Source: Datisca glomerata (lineage: Eukaryota; Streptophyta; Magnoliopsida; Cucurbitales; Datiscaceae). Taken from it: a stretch of 64,000 bases of DNA. Every line of letters begins with the position of its first letter. The first letter of the stretch is position 1. The stretch spans positions 1,043,779 to 1,107,778 of the forward strand of contig QANY01013423.1 in assembly GCA_003255025.1 (NCBI GenBank), written 5' to 3'. Positions 23,961 through 32,973 of the stretch are shown here, piece by piece. The position numbers were made by a program, and so were the translations under genes. The notes under the pieces are model-generated. The model worked only from the letters and a program-made list of their open reading frames with translations. It was not told where the DNA came from and did no database searches.

Positions 23961-25640
23961 CGTCTAGATGGGGTCTAGGCCCCAGGCCTCAAAAGATGGA
24001 ATCAAATGAGAGTCTTCGACTCCACTGTTGGCCCTTAAGGCCCAAATTAAAGAGGAGTCGTCTACTCCAAAATAAACCCAATTAACAATACTTGGATCCA
24101 TCAGACCTAATTATTAATCAGCTTTGGTCAACCAATTTGACTCATTCTCAATTACTCAACCTTTTAATACACAATTAGTCAATCAACCAATTACAGAATA
24201 CAAAAAACCATCCTCTTATTTCAGAAAAATCCTCATTTACTCATTTAAAGGATCCTGCTGAAATAGCAAAATCCCATTTTTCTTCCAGAATTCGACTTTG
24301 TCCTTGGTCACAAGGACAAATGTCTCAATTTCTATGGAGATATTCTTTTAGAAACAAAATCCAGTAATATTAGGCTAATAAAAAATTCTGTAGGAAGGAT
24401 CCTTTATCATTCATTCTATATTCTCAAAATCATAACCATAGAGGATTGGAAAACCCTTCCTTCAGGTCTCAAAATTCTTTGAAATAAAAAAATAATATGG
24501 TTATTTTGACTATATTGATGCTTGACACATGATTTTCTTGTATCAAAATAGTGATTTTTCTCACTCTTGATTTTTAAATTTTGACAAGAATTTCAAAATA
24601 ATTTTTCCAAATTAGTTCTTAAGATGGTGGTCCATTTATGGCCATGTCTTAGAATTATTTTCAATCGATTTTCAACAAGTTTTTAATTTATTTCTAAGAA
24701 TATACAAACCCTCATCAATTGAAGCTTCTTTTCCTCAAATTCTTTGCTTTACAATTAATTACAAAATACTCTGGATCTTAAAATAGAAATACTCAATTGA
24801 AGATGAAATCCTCACCAAACAGACTTATGTTAAATTGTGAGATAAATTCAATACCAAAAAAATCATTGCCTCCATTAACTAGGAATTTGCAAATATCCAA
24901 CCTCAATTAAAATTGGTAAAAAATCCTTTTACCAGGCTCTATTGAAAATTTATGAGCCCCTTAACCCAAATCCACAGATCATATCATCCAATTCAAACTC
25001 ATCAAAAGAACCAAACCAGAATCAAAACCCCCTTCAAAGGGTAAATCAAAAGTCACAAAGCCTAAATCTAAATTGAAGCAAGACCAAAAATTGCTTCTCA
25101 TTTTGGAAGACAATAATAATTCTGACCAACTAAATCATCTGTAGAGTCAAGTCACCCAACTAAACCAAATATCCAAAAAGCTCAATCATCTAGAAAAGCT
25201 ACCCCTCAGCAATTGAAGGACCAAAATATATAGAAAGGTCGCATCCAACCACAATAACATGATGACTCTTCAACATAATGCAACGATCATGATGAATTTA
25301 AAAGCAAGCAATAATGACTTCTCCAACATGAATCAATAATTGAAGCACGGAAGTCCAAGATAGTAGTTATCAAGGAATGACAACAATGACTCTCCAATAT
25401 ACAACAATAGTCACAATGACTTGTCAAGACAACAAATATGACTTCCCCAACTAAAGCAAGAATGAAGACACAAAGTCAAAGATATCAATTATCGAGGAAC
25501 CTTTGTAGTTTGTCTTTTTCTGCAATTATTATATTAGTTGTCAAATAATTAGGCAACTATTTATCTCTTTCACTGTTCTTAGTAAAAAATTGTAATGTAA
25601 AATGTTTTACTTTTATAGAAAATAATAGTGCATGTGAGTG
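23960..25640 (+). other. Pararetrovirus unit 4: region between RNase H and promoter
   Basis: Plus-strand sequence homologous to 8900-10320 and 27100-28980 (minus). It is full of stops. Near 25000-25110 there is a Lys/Ser/Pro-rich coding-like stretch, matching the frame at 27537-27824. No integrase or other enzyme motif was seen. Confidence 0.5.
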
Positions 25641-25668
25641 ATGAGTTCTCGGTAAACTCCATTCTCAT

Positions 25669-25860
25669 TGCCTATAAATTGGTTGTCCTCTCCCATTTGT
25701 TTCTCAGAACTAGTTTTCCACTCTTAACAATTTTGAGAGAAAAACTTATTTTAAAAACAAAGCATTCTTCTTCCTCCTCTTTTGTAATTTATTGAGCGGG
25801 AGCACTAATTAATTATTGTAAATTAATTTATTCAAATACCTATAAGTTTAAATCTTACTT
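25669..25860 (+). promoter_or_regulatory. Pararetrovirus promoter (TATA box) and leader start, unit 4
   Basis: A plus-strand TATA box, GCCTATAAATTGG (25670-25682), lies 229 bp before the perfect primer-binding site. The poly(A) signal seen in other copies is degraded here to AACAAA. The leader between is purine-rich, followed by an AGCGGGAGCACTAATTAATT element shared by all copies. Confidence 0.6.
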
Positions 25861-25910
25861 GAATAAACAATTTTACTTATTACCTAAATTATACGCAATT
25901 CCGTCTCTTT

Positions 25911-25924
25911 TGGTATCAGAGCCA
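25911..25924 (+). promoter_or_regulatory. tRNA-Met primer-binding site, perfect match (unit 4)
   Basis: The plus strand reads TGGTATCAGAGCCA, an exact match to the Caulimoviridae primer-binding consensus complementary to the 3' end of initiator tRNA-Met. Confidence 0.88.
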
Positions 25925-26418
25925 AGCGTAGTATGGTATTTTACTATTTAATTTAATACTTTCTTAATTATTGTTCTTATCCATCCAAGTGGCTAGTATA
26001 TTGTTATTATTGTTGCTTACTTGCTTCTTTAAATAATTATTTTTATTTAATCTGACTCTCCGCCCAAGTGGCTGAAGAATAATAATTATTCAGAGTTATA
26101 GTAAGCAACGATAGCAAGATTCACAACCATAATTTTAGTATTAATGGCAGGATATAGAAAAAGGTAAAATTGTTTATTGAAGTAAGATTAAAACTTATTG
26201 AAAATATTTTTTACAATAATTAATTAATGCTCCTGCTCACTAATTAATGTTGAGAAAAAGAAGAAGAACGATTGCAAAAGAGGAGGAAGAAGAATGTTTT
26301 ATTTTCAAAACAAGTTTTCTCTTAAAATTGTTAAGAGCGAAACCTGGTAGGGTATTAATCCCGAGGGTAGGGTATTTGTAAAGTCAAAGGGGTGAAGAGT
26401 GACTTTATAGGAGGTTGT

Positions 26419-26620
26419 AGAAGTTATAGCTGGTTTAAAGATCAAAATACATGATGAAATTTTTGCGTAGAAGAATAATATACCAGCAACTTGGGAGGAG
26501 AAGAACAATAACTAAGCTAGAAGTTATAGCTGGTTTGAAATCAAAATACATGACTAAATTTTTGCGTGGAAAAATAGTATGCCAGCCACTTGAGCGGAGA
26601 AGAACAATAATTAAGCACGT
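26419..26620. repeat. 100-bp tandem duplication in unit 5 leader
   Basis: Two copies starting AGAAGTTATAGCTGGTTT at 26419 and 26519, diverged by several substitutions and small indels. Each ends with the GC-rich CAGC-ACTTG-G-GGAG leader motif. Confidence 0.75.
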
Positions 26621-26653
26621 ATTAAATTAAACAGTAAAATACCCTGCTAGGTT

Positions 26654-26667
26654 TGGCTCTGATACCA
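26654..26667 (-). promoter_or_regulatory. tRNA-Met primer-binding site, perfect match (unit 5)
   Basis: The minus strand reads TGGTATCAGAGCCA, identical to the consensus and to the plus-strand site at 25911-25924. Confidence 0.88.
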
Positions 26668-27099
26668 AAAGAGGCATAATTGCATATAGTTTAAGTAATT
26701 AAAGACATGGTATTATAAGTAAGATACCAAAAGTAAAATTGTGTATTGGAGTAAGATTAAAACTTACACGTATTGAAAAAATTAATTTGTAACGATTAAT
26801 TAGTGCTCTCGCTCACTAATTAATATCGTGAAGAAAGAAGAAAATATTATAAAAGAGGAGGAATAAGAATGCTTTGTTTTGAAAATAAGTTTTTCTCTCA
26901 AATTCATTAAGAGTGAAAACAAGTTTTGTGGAACAAATGAGAGAGGGCAGCTTATTTATAGGCAAAGATAGTGGAGTTCACTGGAAACTCATCACTTACC
27001 TGCACCATTTTTTTTACAAAAATAAAAACATTTTGCATTGCAACTTTTGATTAAGAATAGTAAAAATGATAAATAATTGCCTAATTATTTGACAACTAG

Positions 27100-28980
27100 T
27101 ATAATAATTGTAGAAAAATATCAAATATAAAGATTCCTTGATAATTAATATCTCGGACTTCGTGTATTGATTAGTGCTTCATTTTGGAGAAGGCATTGTT
27201 GTCATTCTTTGATAATTGCTATCTTGAACTTTTGTGTCTTGATTATTGGTTCATTGTTGGAGAAGTCATAATTGCTTATTTTGAAAATCATCATGATTGT
27301 TGTATTATGTTGAAGAGTCATCATGATATATTTTTATTTTGTATTTCTTGATTATTTCAACATTGACATTTTGCCAAGGACAAATTCTTCTATTCGTTCA
27401 CTAATTGATCTGAATTTATACATGATCATTGATGTTGATATTATCAAATGGGTCTTGCGAATCTTGAGATAGATCATAAGTCCATTTAGGTAAAATTCGA
27501 CCATTTTGAGTACTTTGGTCCTTCAATTGTTAAGGGCTATAGATATTGGGCTTTTTGGATTTCTGGTTTAGTTGGGTAACTTGAATATACAAATGATTCA
27601 GAGTCAAAATTATTATTGTCTAAAAGGAGAAGAATTTTCTGAATTAATTCTTGCTTCAATTTGGATTTAGGTTTTGTGACTTTTGATTTACCATTTGAAG
27701 TGAGTTTGGATTTGGATTTGGATTCTTTGGATGAATTTGAACTCGATGATTTAATTTGTAGATTGAGGTTAACGGGCTCATTAATTTTTAATGGAGCTTT
27801 GGTAAGAGGATTTATCAATTTCATATTGTAATGAATGTTTGCAAATTCGTGGTTAATGGATGCAATTATTTTTTTGTATTGAACTTACCCCATCATTTAA
27901 CATAAAATTCTCTGATGAGGATTCCATCTTCAATTGAGTATTGCCACTTTAAGATCCATGATATTTAATATTTATTTGAAAAATAAAATATTTGGAGAAA
28001 GGAGACCTCAATTGGTGAGGGCATATGTAAATCTTTAAAAATAAATTGAAATACTGTTAAATATTAATTAGAAAAATTTCTAAGACAGAACCATGAATGG
28101 ACCACCATCTTAAGAACCAATTTGAAAAACTAATTTTGAAATTTTTATCAAACTTTAAAAACCAAGAGTGGGAAAAATCACTATTTTAATGTAGGAAAAT
28201 CATGTGCAAAACATTAATATATTCAAAATAATTATATTATTTTTTATTTGAAAGAATTTTGAGACATGAAGAATAGACTTTTCAATCTTCCATGGTTATG
28301 ATTCTGAGAATATAAAATGAATGATAGAGGATCCTTCCTTCAAAATTTTTTATTAGGCTAATATTAATGGATTTTGTTTCTAAAAAATATCTCTATAGAA
28401 ACTAAGATTATTGTCCTTGTGACCAGAGACAAAGTGAAAATTTGGAAGAAAATGAGTTTTTACAATTTCAGCATGATCTTTCAAATGAGCGATTGAGGGC
28501 TCAATATGAAAGAAATTTTTATTGGAAATTTTTCCGAAATAAGAAGATGTTTTTTGTATTTTATAATTGGTTGATTGAATGATTGGGCATTAAAATGATG
28601 AGTCATTGAGAATGAGTCAAATTGGTTGACCAAGGTTGATTGATAATTGGGTCTGATGGACTCAAGTATTGTTAATTAGGCTTGGTTAGGAGTAGAAAAC
28701 TCCTCTTTAATTTGAGTCTTAAGGGCCATTGTGGAGTCGAAGATTCTTTTATAGCCGAACAATTCATCAACCTCATATGATTTTCTGAAAGTGATACGGA
28801 TTTTTTTAGTTAGAGACTTCATAGCATGCCTATGACTTTTTTGAAATCTGTCGAGCATAATGAAAAAAGTTCCTTCTAGTATAAAATATTCTTTGACTGT
28901 TTTGTCCGAAAATTCAATTTTAAAAATTGTTTGTCCCAATAGATTCACAGTTAAAATTATTTTGTCATCATAACAAAATT
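27100..28980 (-). other. Pararetrovirus unit 5: region between RNase H and promoter, truncated
   Basis: Minus-strand sequence homologous to 8900-10500. Frame 27537-27824 (95 codons) is Ser/Lys-rich and basic; frame 28676-28948 (90 codons) is unidentified. The segment stops at about 28980 and jumps straight to movement-protein sequence, so protease, reverse transcriptase and coat protein are missing from this copy. Confidence 0.5.
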
Positions 28981-28984
28981 AAGG

Positions 28985-29700
28985 CTGCGTTGATTTATAA
29001 GTTTTTTTACTAGGAATTTTGGGTATATTCCATACTCTATGATGTACATGATCATCTCCTAAGTATTCAAAATGTTCTTCATTAATTATGTCTGGTATTA
29101 TATTCATTGTAGACCTATTGCTACAAGAAAAATTATTTCTAAATAATCTACTCATGACTCAAGATAACTAAATTATTCTTACTCATGACTCAAGATAACT
29201 AAATTATTCTTATGATTGAAAATTTCATCATGTATTTTGATTCTTAAACCTGCTATGACTTTCACAACTTCCTATGAAGCTTAACTCTTCTCTCATTTGC
29301 CTTTACAACCACCCTACCCTAAGGATTTACGTATCTAAAATATCTTATTGGGGTGTCCGAAGCAAACCTATTAAAAACTGATACGTCAGATTCACAGATT
29401 AAAAAATCAAAGATTACAGAGAAATAATCAATTATAAAAATAACCAGCCACTTAGGCGGAAAGTTAGATTAAATAATAATAATTATTCAAAGAGGCAAGT
29501 AAACGACACTAGCAACAATATACCAGCCATTTGGGTGGAGAAGAACAATAATTAAGCAAGTATTAACTTAAACAGTAAAATACCCTACCAGGTTTGGTTT
29601 TGATACCAAAAGATGCGGAATTACGTATAATTTAGGTAATTAAAGATAGGGTATTATAAGCAACTAAGCAAAAATAATTATTCAAAAAAACAAGTAAGCA
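28985..29700 (-). pseudogene. Pararetrovirus unit 6: movement-protein N-terminal fragment with leader and primer-binding site
   Basis: The minus strand carries the start of the movement-protein region (28985-29300), then leader with a primer-binding site at 29596-29608 (TGGTATCAAAACC, two mismatches) and several GC-rich CCAGCCA-type leader motifs. It is truncated at both ends. Confidence 0.6.
29151..29212. repeat. 31-bp tandem duplication (unit 6), inverted counterpart of 15731-15792
   Basis: Two copies, 29151-29181 and 29182-29212, each begin CTCATGACTCAAGATAAC. The same duplication occurs in unit 3 on the other strand. Confidence 0.85.
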
Positions 29701-29819
29701 ACATTAGCAACAAGAACAAGCCACTTGGGTGAAAATAATAATTAAGCAAGTATTATTGGGTACATTTCATACCCTATTATCTACTTAATTATTTGCTAAG
29801 TATTCAAAGTGTTCTTCCT

Positions 29820-30110
29820 CTGATTCAGAAAGGCATAAGTCAGATTCCACCTATGAATCATCAATAATAGACGAATCTTCAACCATTCACAATATTGAAG
29901 AAACATTTAAAAATTTAAAAATTAATTAATTAGAAAGGAAGTGACATAAAAAGTCTATTCGTCCATATATTCAAATTATTGAATCTTCTTTAGTTAATCA
30001 ATTTTCTAACTCTGCAGAAACATTATATGAATGGAATATTGATGGACTTTTAGCACATGGTATGGTATATTACTACTTAATACTTGTTTAAATTATACGC
30101 AATTCACAAT
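29820..30110 (+). pseudogene. Pararetrovirus unit 7: coat-protein N-terminal fragment and leader scrap
   Basis: Plus-strand sequence from about 29820 parallels 20290-20570 (Ser/Glu/Ile-rich segment), then ends in leader-like sequence at 30060-30110. It marks the right-hand edge of the cluster. Confidence 0.55.
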
Positions 30111-31855
30111 GGTATGTTATATATACCTATATATGTGTGTGTGTGTGTACACACACACAAGGTATAACATTTACTTTTTTGTGGGTGATTATAATGTGTG
30201 AGGCTGAAATGTTATATATACTCATATATAAAGCTCATATCTCTTTATGTGTATGTATCTATATAGATATATGCATGTATAAATTTGAAGAGAGAGATAG
30301 AGAAAGATAAATAATATCCTTTTAGTATATTCAAATACTACTAATTTGGAGGGAGTGAGAAAATAATTCAGTTAATATATAGAGAGAGGGAGGATGTTAC
30401 ATTTAAATAAAATAATAAAAAGAGTAAACTTATAACTAACTAAATAGCTAAGAAAACTATTAAATTTAATGAAATTTGATATATTAATTATTATTTATTG
30501 AAAAGTGATATATTTTATATTTTTTAAAAATTATGGACAAAATTGAATTTAAAATTGAAAAGATGCCATATAGTATCATTTTTATATCTTTTTCTTGATT
30601 TTTTTTGTTTTTGGAATAGCTGATTTCATCTGTAAAAAAGAGACATGAGATTACCATAGATATGGGGTTTCTTCCTATTTTAACGAACATGAAGATATTA
30701 TGTTGCATTGGAATCGTTGATGTTGAAAAGCAACAACTCATATAGGGTCACTTTTTCACTTTCGCGTTTGGCAATTTATTTTTAAATAAACAATTTATAT
30801 CTATCGTACGTAATCATCTCAAAGCATTCTTCTTGATTGTTATGGAACAATATTTTCAATGTAAAAACATTCTAAATTCAGTTTTTAAAATAAAACGTAG
30901 TTGAATATATTTACTAACACACCAATTGTTTTGCACCAGTTCAATTTCTCTAGCTAGTTTAGTCCTTGCATTCTATTTTTTTTCCAATAAAGTTATTGTT
31001 GCGCAAAATCTGGTGGTTTTGACACCTCTCAACTTATAAAAAGCTTAATTTTCTTCTGTAAATAATTTCATACAAAATCCTTTAATAATATATAAAGGAA
31101 TTTATTAAACGATAAGAAACGAGTTAAATAATAAAACACATGCATATTAATATTCGTAGAGATAGAGAACTAAAACTAGCAAATTTTTGTGGAACGAGAG
31201 TCTTATTTTCCCTAATTTTAAAGTGTTGGGCGGGACTAAATTGGCCCAGAAAATTGTATTTTCTATTTTAAATGGGGGGTTTTTCATAGAAGAACAAAGT
31301 AATCTTCTAGAATAGTACCTAATTTTTTTAAAGAACACATATGTACTTATTATTATTGCAATATTAGCTTCATTTGTTTAATAAGGTATGGTGGGTGGTC
31401 TGCCTTTGCTTTCTTGTATGCTAATAATATTTTCTGAAACTGCCAGCACTTGACCCACGCTGTGAAACCCAAAAAAAAAAAATAACTCTTTCTTCTCCTT
31501 TTGGCAGCCAAACTTTTAACCTAAAAAATCTCTATTGTTTTCCACAGGCATTACTCAGGTTTTGTTTTCTCACAAACCAATATAGAAAAGAAAACCATAT
31601 TCTAAACAACTTTCCCACCAAAAAAATCTGAAATGCCAACCTAATAAGTCTCATCAGCCTTAAACTGCACAATTTCCAACCATATAACAAAGTTAATGAT
31701 TAAAATATGAATATTTTCCATACTCACTTGCATGTGAATTCCAAATATATATTTTTTTCTGCATAAATATGTGTGCAGTGTATTGTTGCAACTTCATATG
31801 TATTTTATAAGCTGATGTGAGCTGTGTGAAAGTGGGATAAGAAGTAAAGATGGGG
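30111..31855. other. Intergenic DNA with TG/CA and TA microsatellites
   Basis: No gene is supported. A short GT/AC dinucleotide palindrome lies at about 30137-30162, followed by TA-rich and GA-rich simple sequence to 30400. The remainder is AT-rich with no recognisable repeat. The part from about 31690 probably contains the promoter of the MIR164 gene; TATA-like AAATATATAT lies near 31743. Confidence 0.6.
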
Positions 31856-31966
31856 AAGAGAGAGCCATGCTGGAGAAGCAGGGCACATGCATGCTAGATT
31901 CATCAGCATCATCACGATCTGGCAGTAGTTGTGCATGTGCTCTAGCTCTCCAGCTTGGAGACCCTT
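31856..31966 (+). ncRNA. MIR164: MIR164 microRNA precursor
   Basis: The 21 nt at 31871-31891 begin TGGAGAAGCAGGGCAC and match the plant miR164 family; the 3' part (ATGCA) is of the ACATGC subtype. The opposite arm pairs across 31932-31952: 17 Watson-Crick pairs and one G:U out of 21, with one three-base internal loop, a terminal loop of about 40 nt, and pairing that continues below the duplex. The predicted star strand is about 31934-31954. The mature strand is on the 5' arm, as in other miR164 genes. miR164 directs cleavage of mRNAs of NAC factors (CUC1/CUC2/NAM, NAC1, ORE1 type), controlling organ boundaries, lateral roots and ageing. It lies between the virus cluster and the ABC transporter and is not inside another gene. 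Confidence 0.93.
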
Positions 31967-32570
31967 TTCCTTTTGCAAAAGCAACTACTCCCTCTATCAT
32001 TATAGGGTAATTTCCTTTAATTGGCTTTCATTCAACATGGATTAATATCATGATCAAATAAGTAGTGCTTGAAAAGTCATTAGCCATCTGGGTCTTGCTC
32101 TTTTCCTTTTTTTTTTCTTTATTTCTTTTCTCGGCTTGATAGGAGGGTTTGGAGACTTATAGATACTTTGTGAAATTTTTGGAATAAACATCTGATTTCA
32201 ATAGATTTACCTGTGCCTTGTGAGAAATTTGTTTACAGAAAACAACAGAGTGTTTTGGAAGTGCTTTTGAGAATAGTTTCTAAAAATAGTTTGCCAATAT
32301 AGATCTCAAAAATGGTTTAATGTTGTTTCATAAGATAATTTTAAGTAACATAAGTTTCTGAAAAACATGGTTGTTTTCTAAAACTCTCCCCAGAAAAACT
32401 GTTTTGAAAATCATGCTGGACAAACAAATATCATGCTGTTGAAGAAAGTTTTCGGTTTTCAAAGATTAAAAAAAACAAGCTACCAAATATGATCTTATCT
32501 TCAAACATTACTGAGAAAAAACGTGTTTTTATCAATTTCATGAACATTTTTTTACATCGTGTAATCAATA
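31967..32570. other. Intergenic DNA between MIR164 and microsatellite
   Basis: Probable 3' part of the MIR164 primary transcript, then AT-rich DNA. No coding or repeat signal was seen. Confidence 0.5.
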
Positions 32571-32572
32571 AC

Positions 32573-32575
<3 letters not shown>

Positions 32576-32610
<35 letters not shown>

Positions 32611-32639
32611 NNNNNNNNNNNNNNNNNNNNNNNNNNNNN

Positions 32640-32695
<56 letters not shown>

Positions 32696-32840
32696 TATAT
32701 ATATGTATGTATGTGTGTGTGTGTATATATGAATGTATGTATGTATGTATCTATATATGTGTGTGTGTGTGTGTATATATATACATATATATACATTTAT
32801 GTATGTATGTATGTATCTATATGTGTGTGTGTGTCAAATT
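32576..32840. repeat. Compound microsatellite (TA)n-gap-(TG)n-(TATG)n
   Basis: TA repeats at 32576-32607, unknown bases at 32611-32639, TG repeats at 32640-32690, then mixed TATG/TGTG/TATA repeats to 32835. Open frames here are only translated repeats. Confidence 0.95.
32611..32639. other. Assembly gap (29 N)
   Basis: A run of 29 undetermined bases inside the microsatellite, so the true repeat length is unknown. Confidence 0.99.
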
Positions 32841-32973
32841 TATGTACGTATAAATTTGAATGCAGATATTTGATCTCAGAAACTGAAACTAAAAAAGCAA
32901 ACTTCGCCTTTCAATTGACTATTTGAGAACGAAGTTAAATTGAATTAAGATCTATACTTCTTCTCAACTATGC

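Larger units (their letters stand above)
26110..27000 (-). other. Pararetrovirus unit 5: rearranged leader, primer-binding site and promoter
   Basis: Minus-strand leader sequence occurs twice. A truncated copy (26110-26340) is followed by scrambled leader (26340-26640), then a complete leader with binding site (26654-26667) and a TATA box at 26951-26963 (minus-strand GCCTATAAATAAG). A minus-strand AATAAA-like signal falls in the purine-rich stretch near 26880. Confidence 0.6.
1..30110. mobile_element. Endogenous pararetrovirus cluster (Caulimoviridae-type), at least seven degenerate segments in both orientations
   Basis: This block is built from repeated copies of one viral genome. Seen directly: seven primer-binding sites complementary to initiator tRNA-Met, three promoter/leader regions, and repeated remnants of movement protein, coat protein with a CCHC knuckle, aspartic protease, reverse transcriptase and RNase H in the order expected for a plant pararetrovirus. 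No integrase and no flanking LTRs were seen, which argues against an LTR retrotransposon. Segments: minus 1-8435, minus 8436-15250, plus 15275-18930, plus 18935-26080, minus 26110-28980, minus 28985-29700, plus 29820-30110. All frames carry stops and frameshifts, so these are fossils. The broken polyprotein resembles the sequences often annotated as 'Orf y'/enzymatic polyprotein in plant genomes. Assignment to the florendovirus group is a guess; membership of Caulimoviridae is much firmer. Confidence 0.88.

Noticed and set aside
1..30110. Ty3-type LTR retrotransposon array
   Set aside because: The protease/reverse transcriptase/RNase H order and tRNA-Met primer site would fit, but there are no LTRs around the units and no integrase. 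There are movement-protein-like and pararetrovirus-style coat-protein segments, and promoter-leader-primer-site order as in Caulimoviridae.
31794..32000. 68-codon open frame on the minus strand
   Set aside because: It is the antisense of the MIR164 hairpin, with no recognisable protein feature.
32431..32926. Open frames rich in Tyr-Ile, His-Thr or Cys-Val repeats
   Set aside because: They are translations of TA/TG microsatellites across an N gap.
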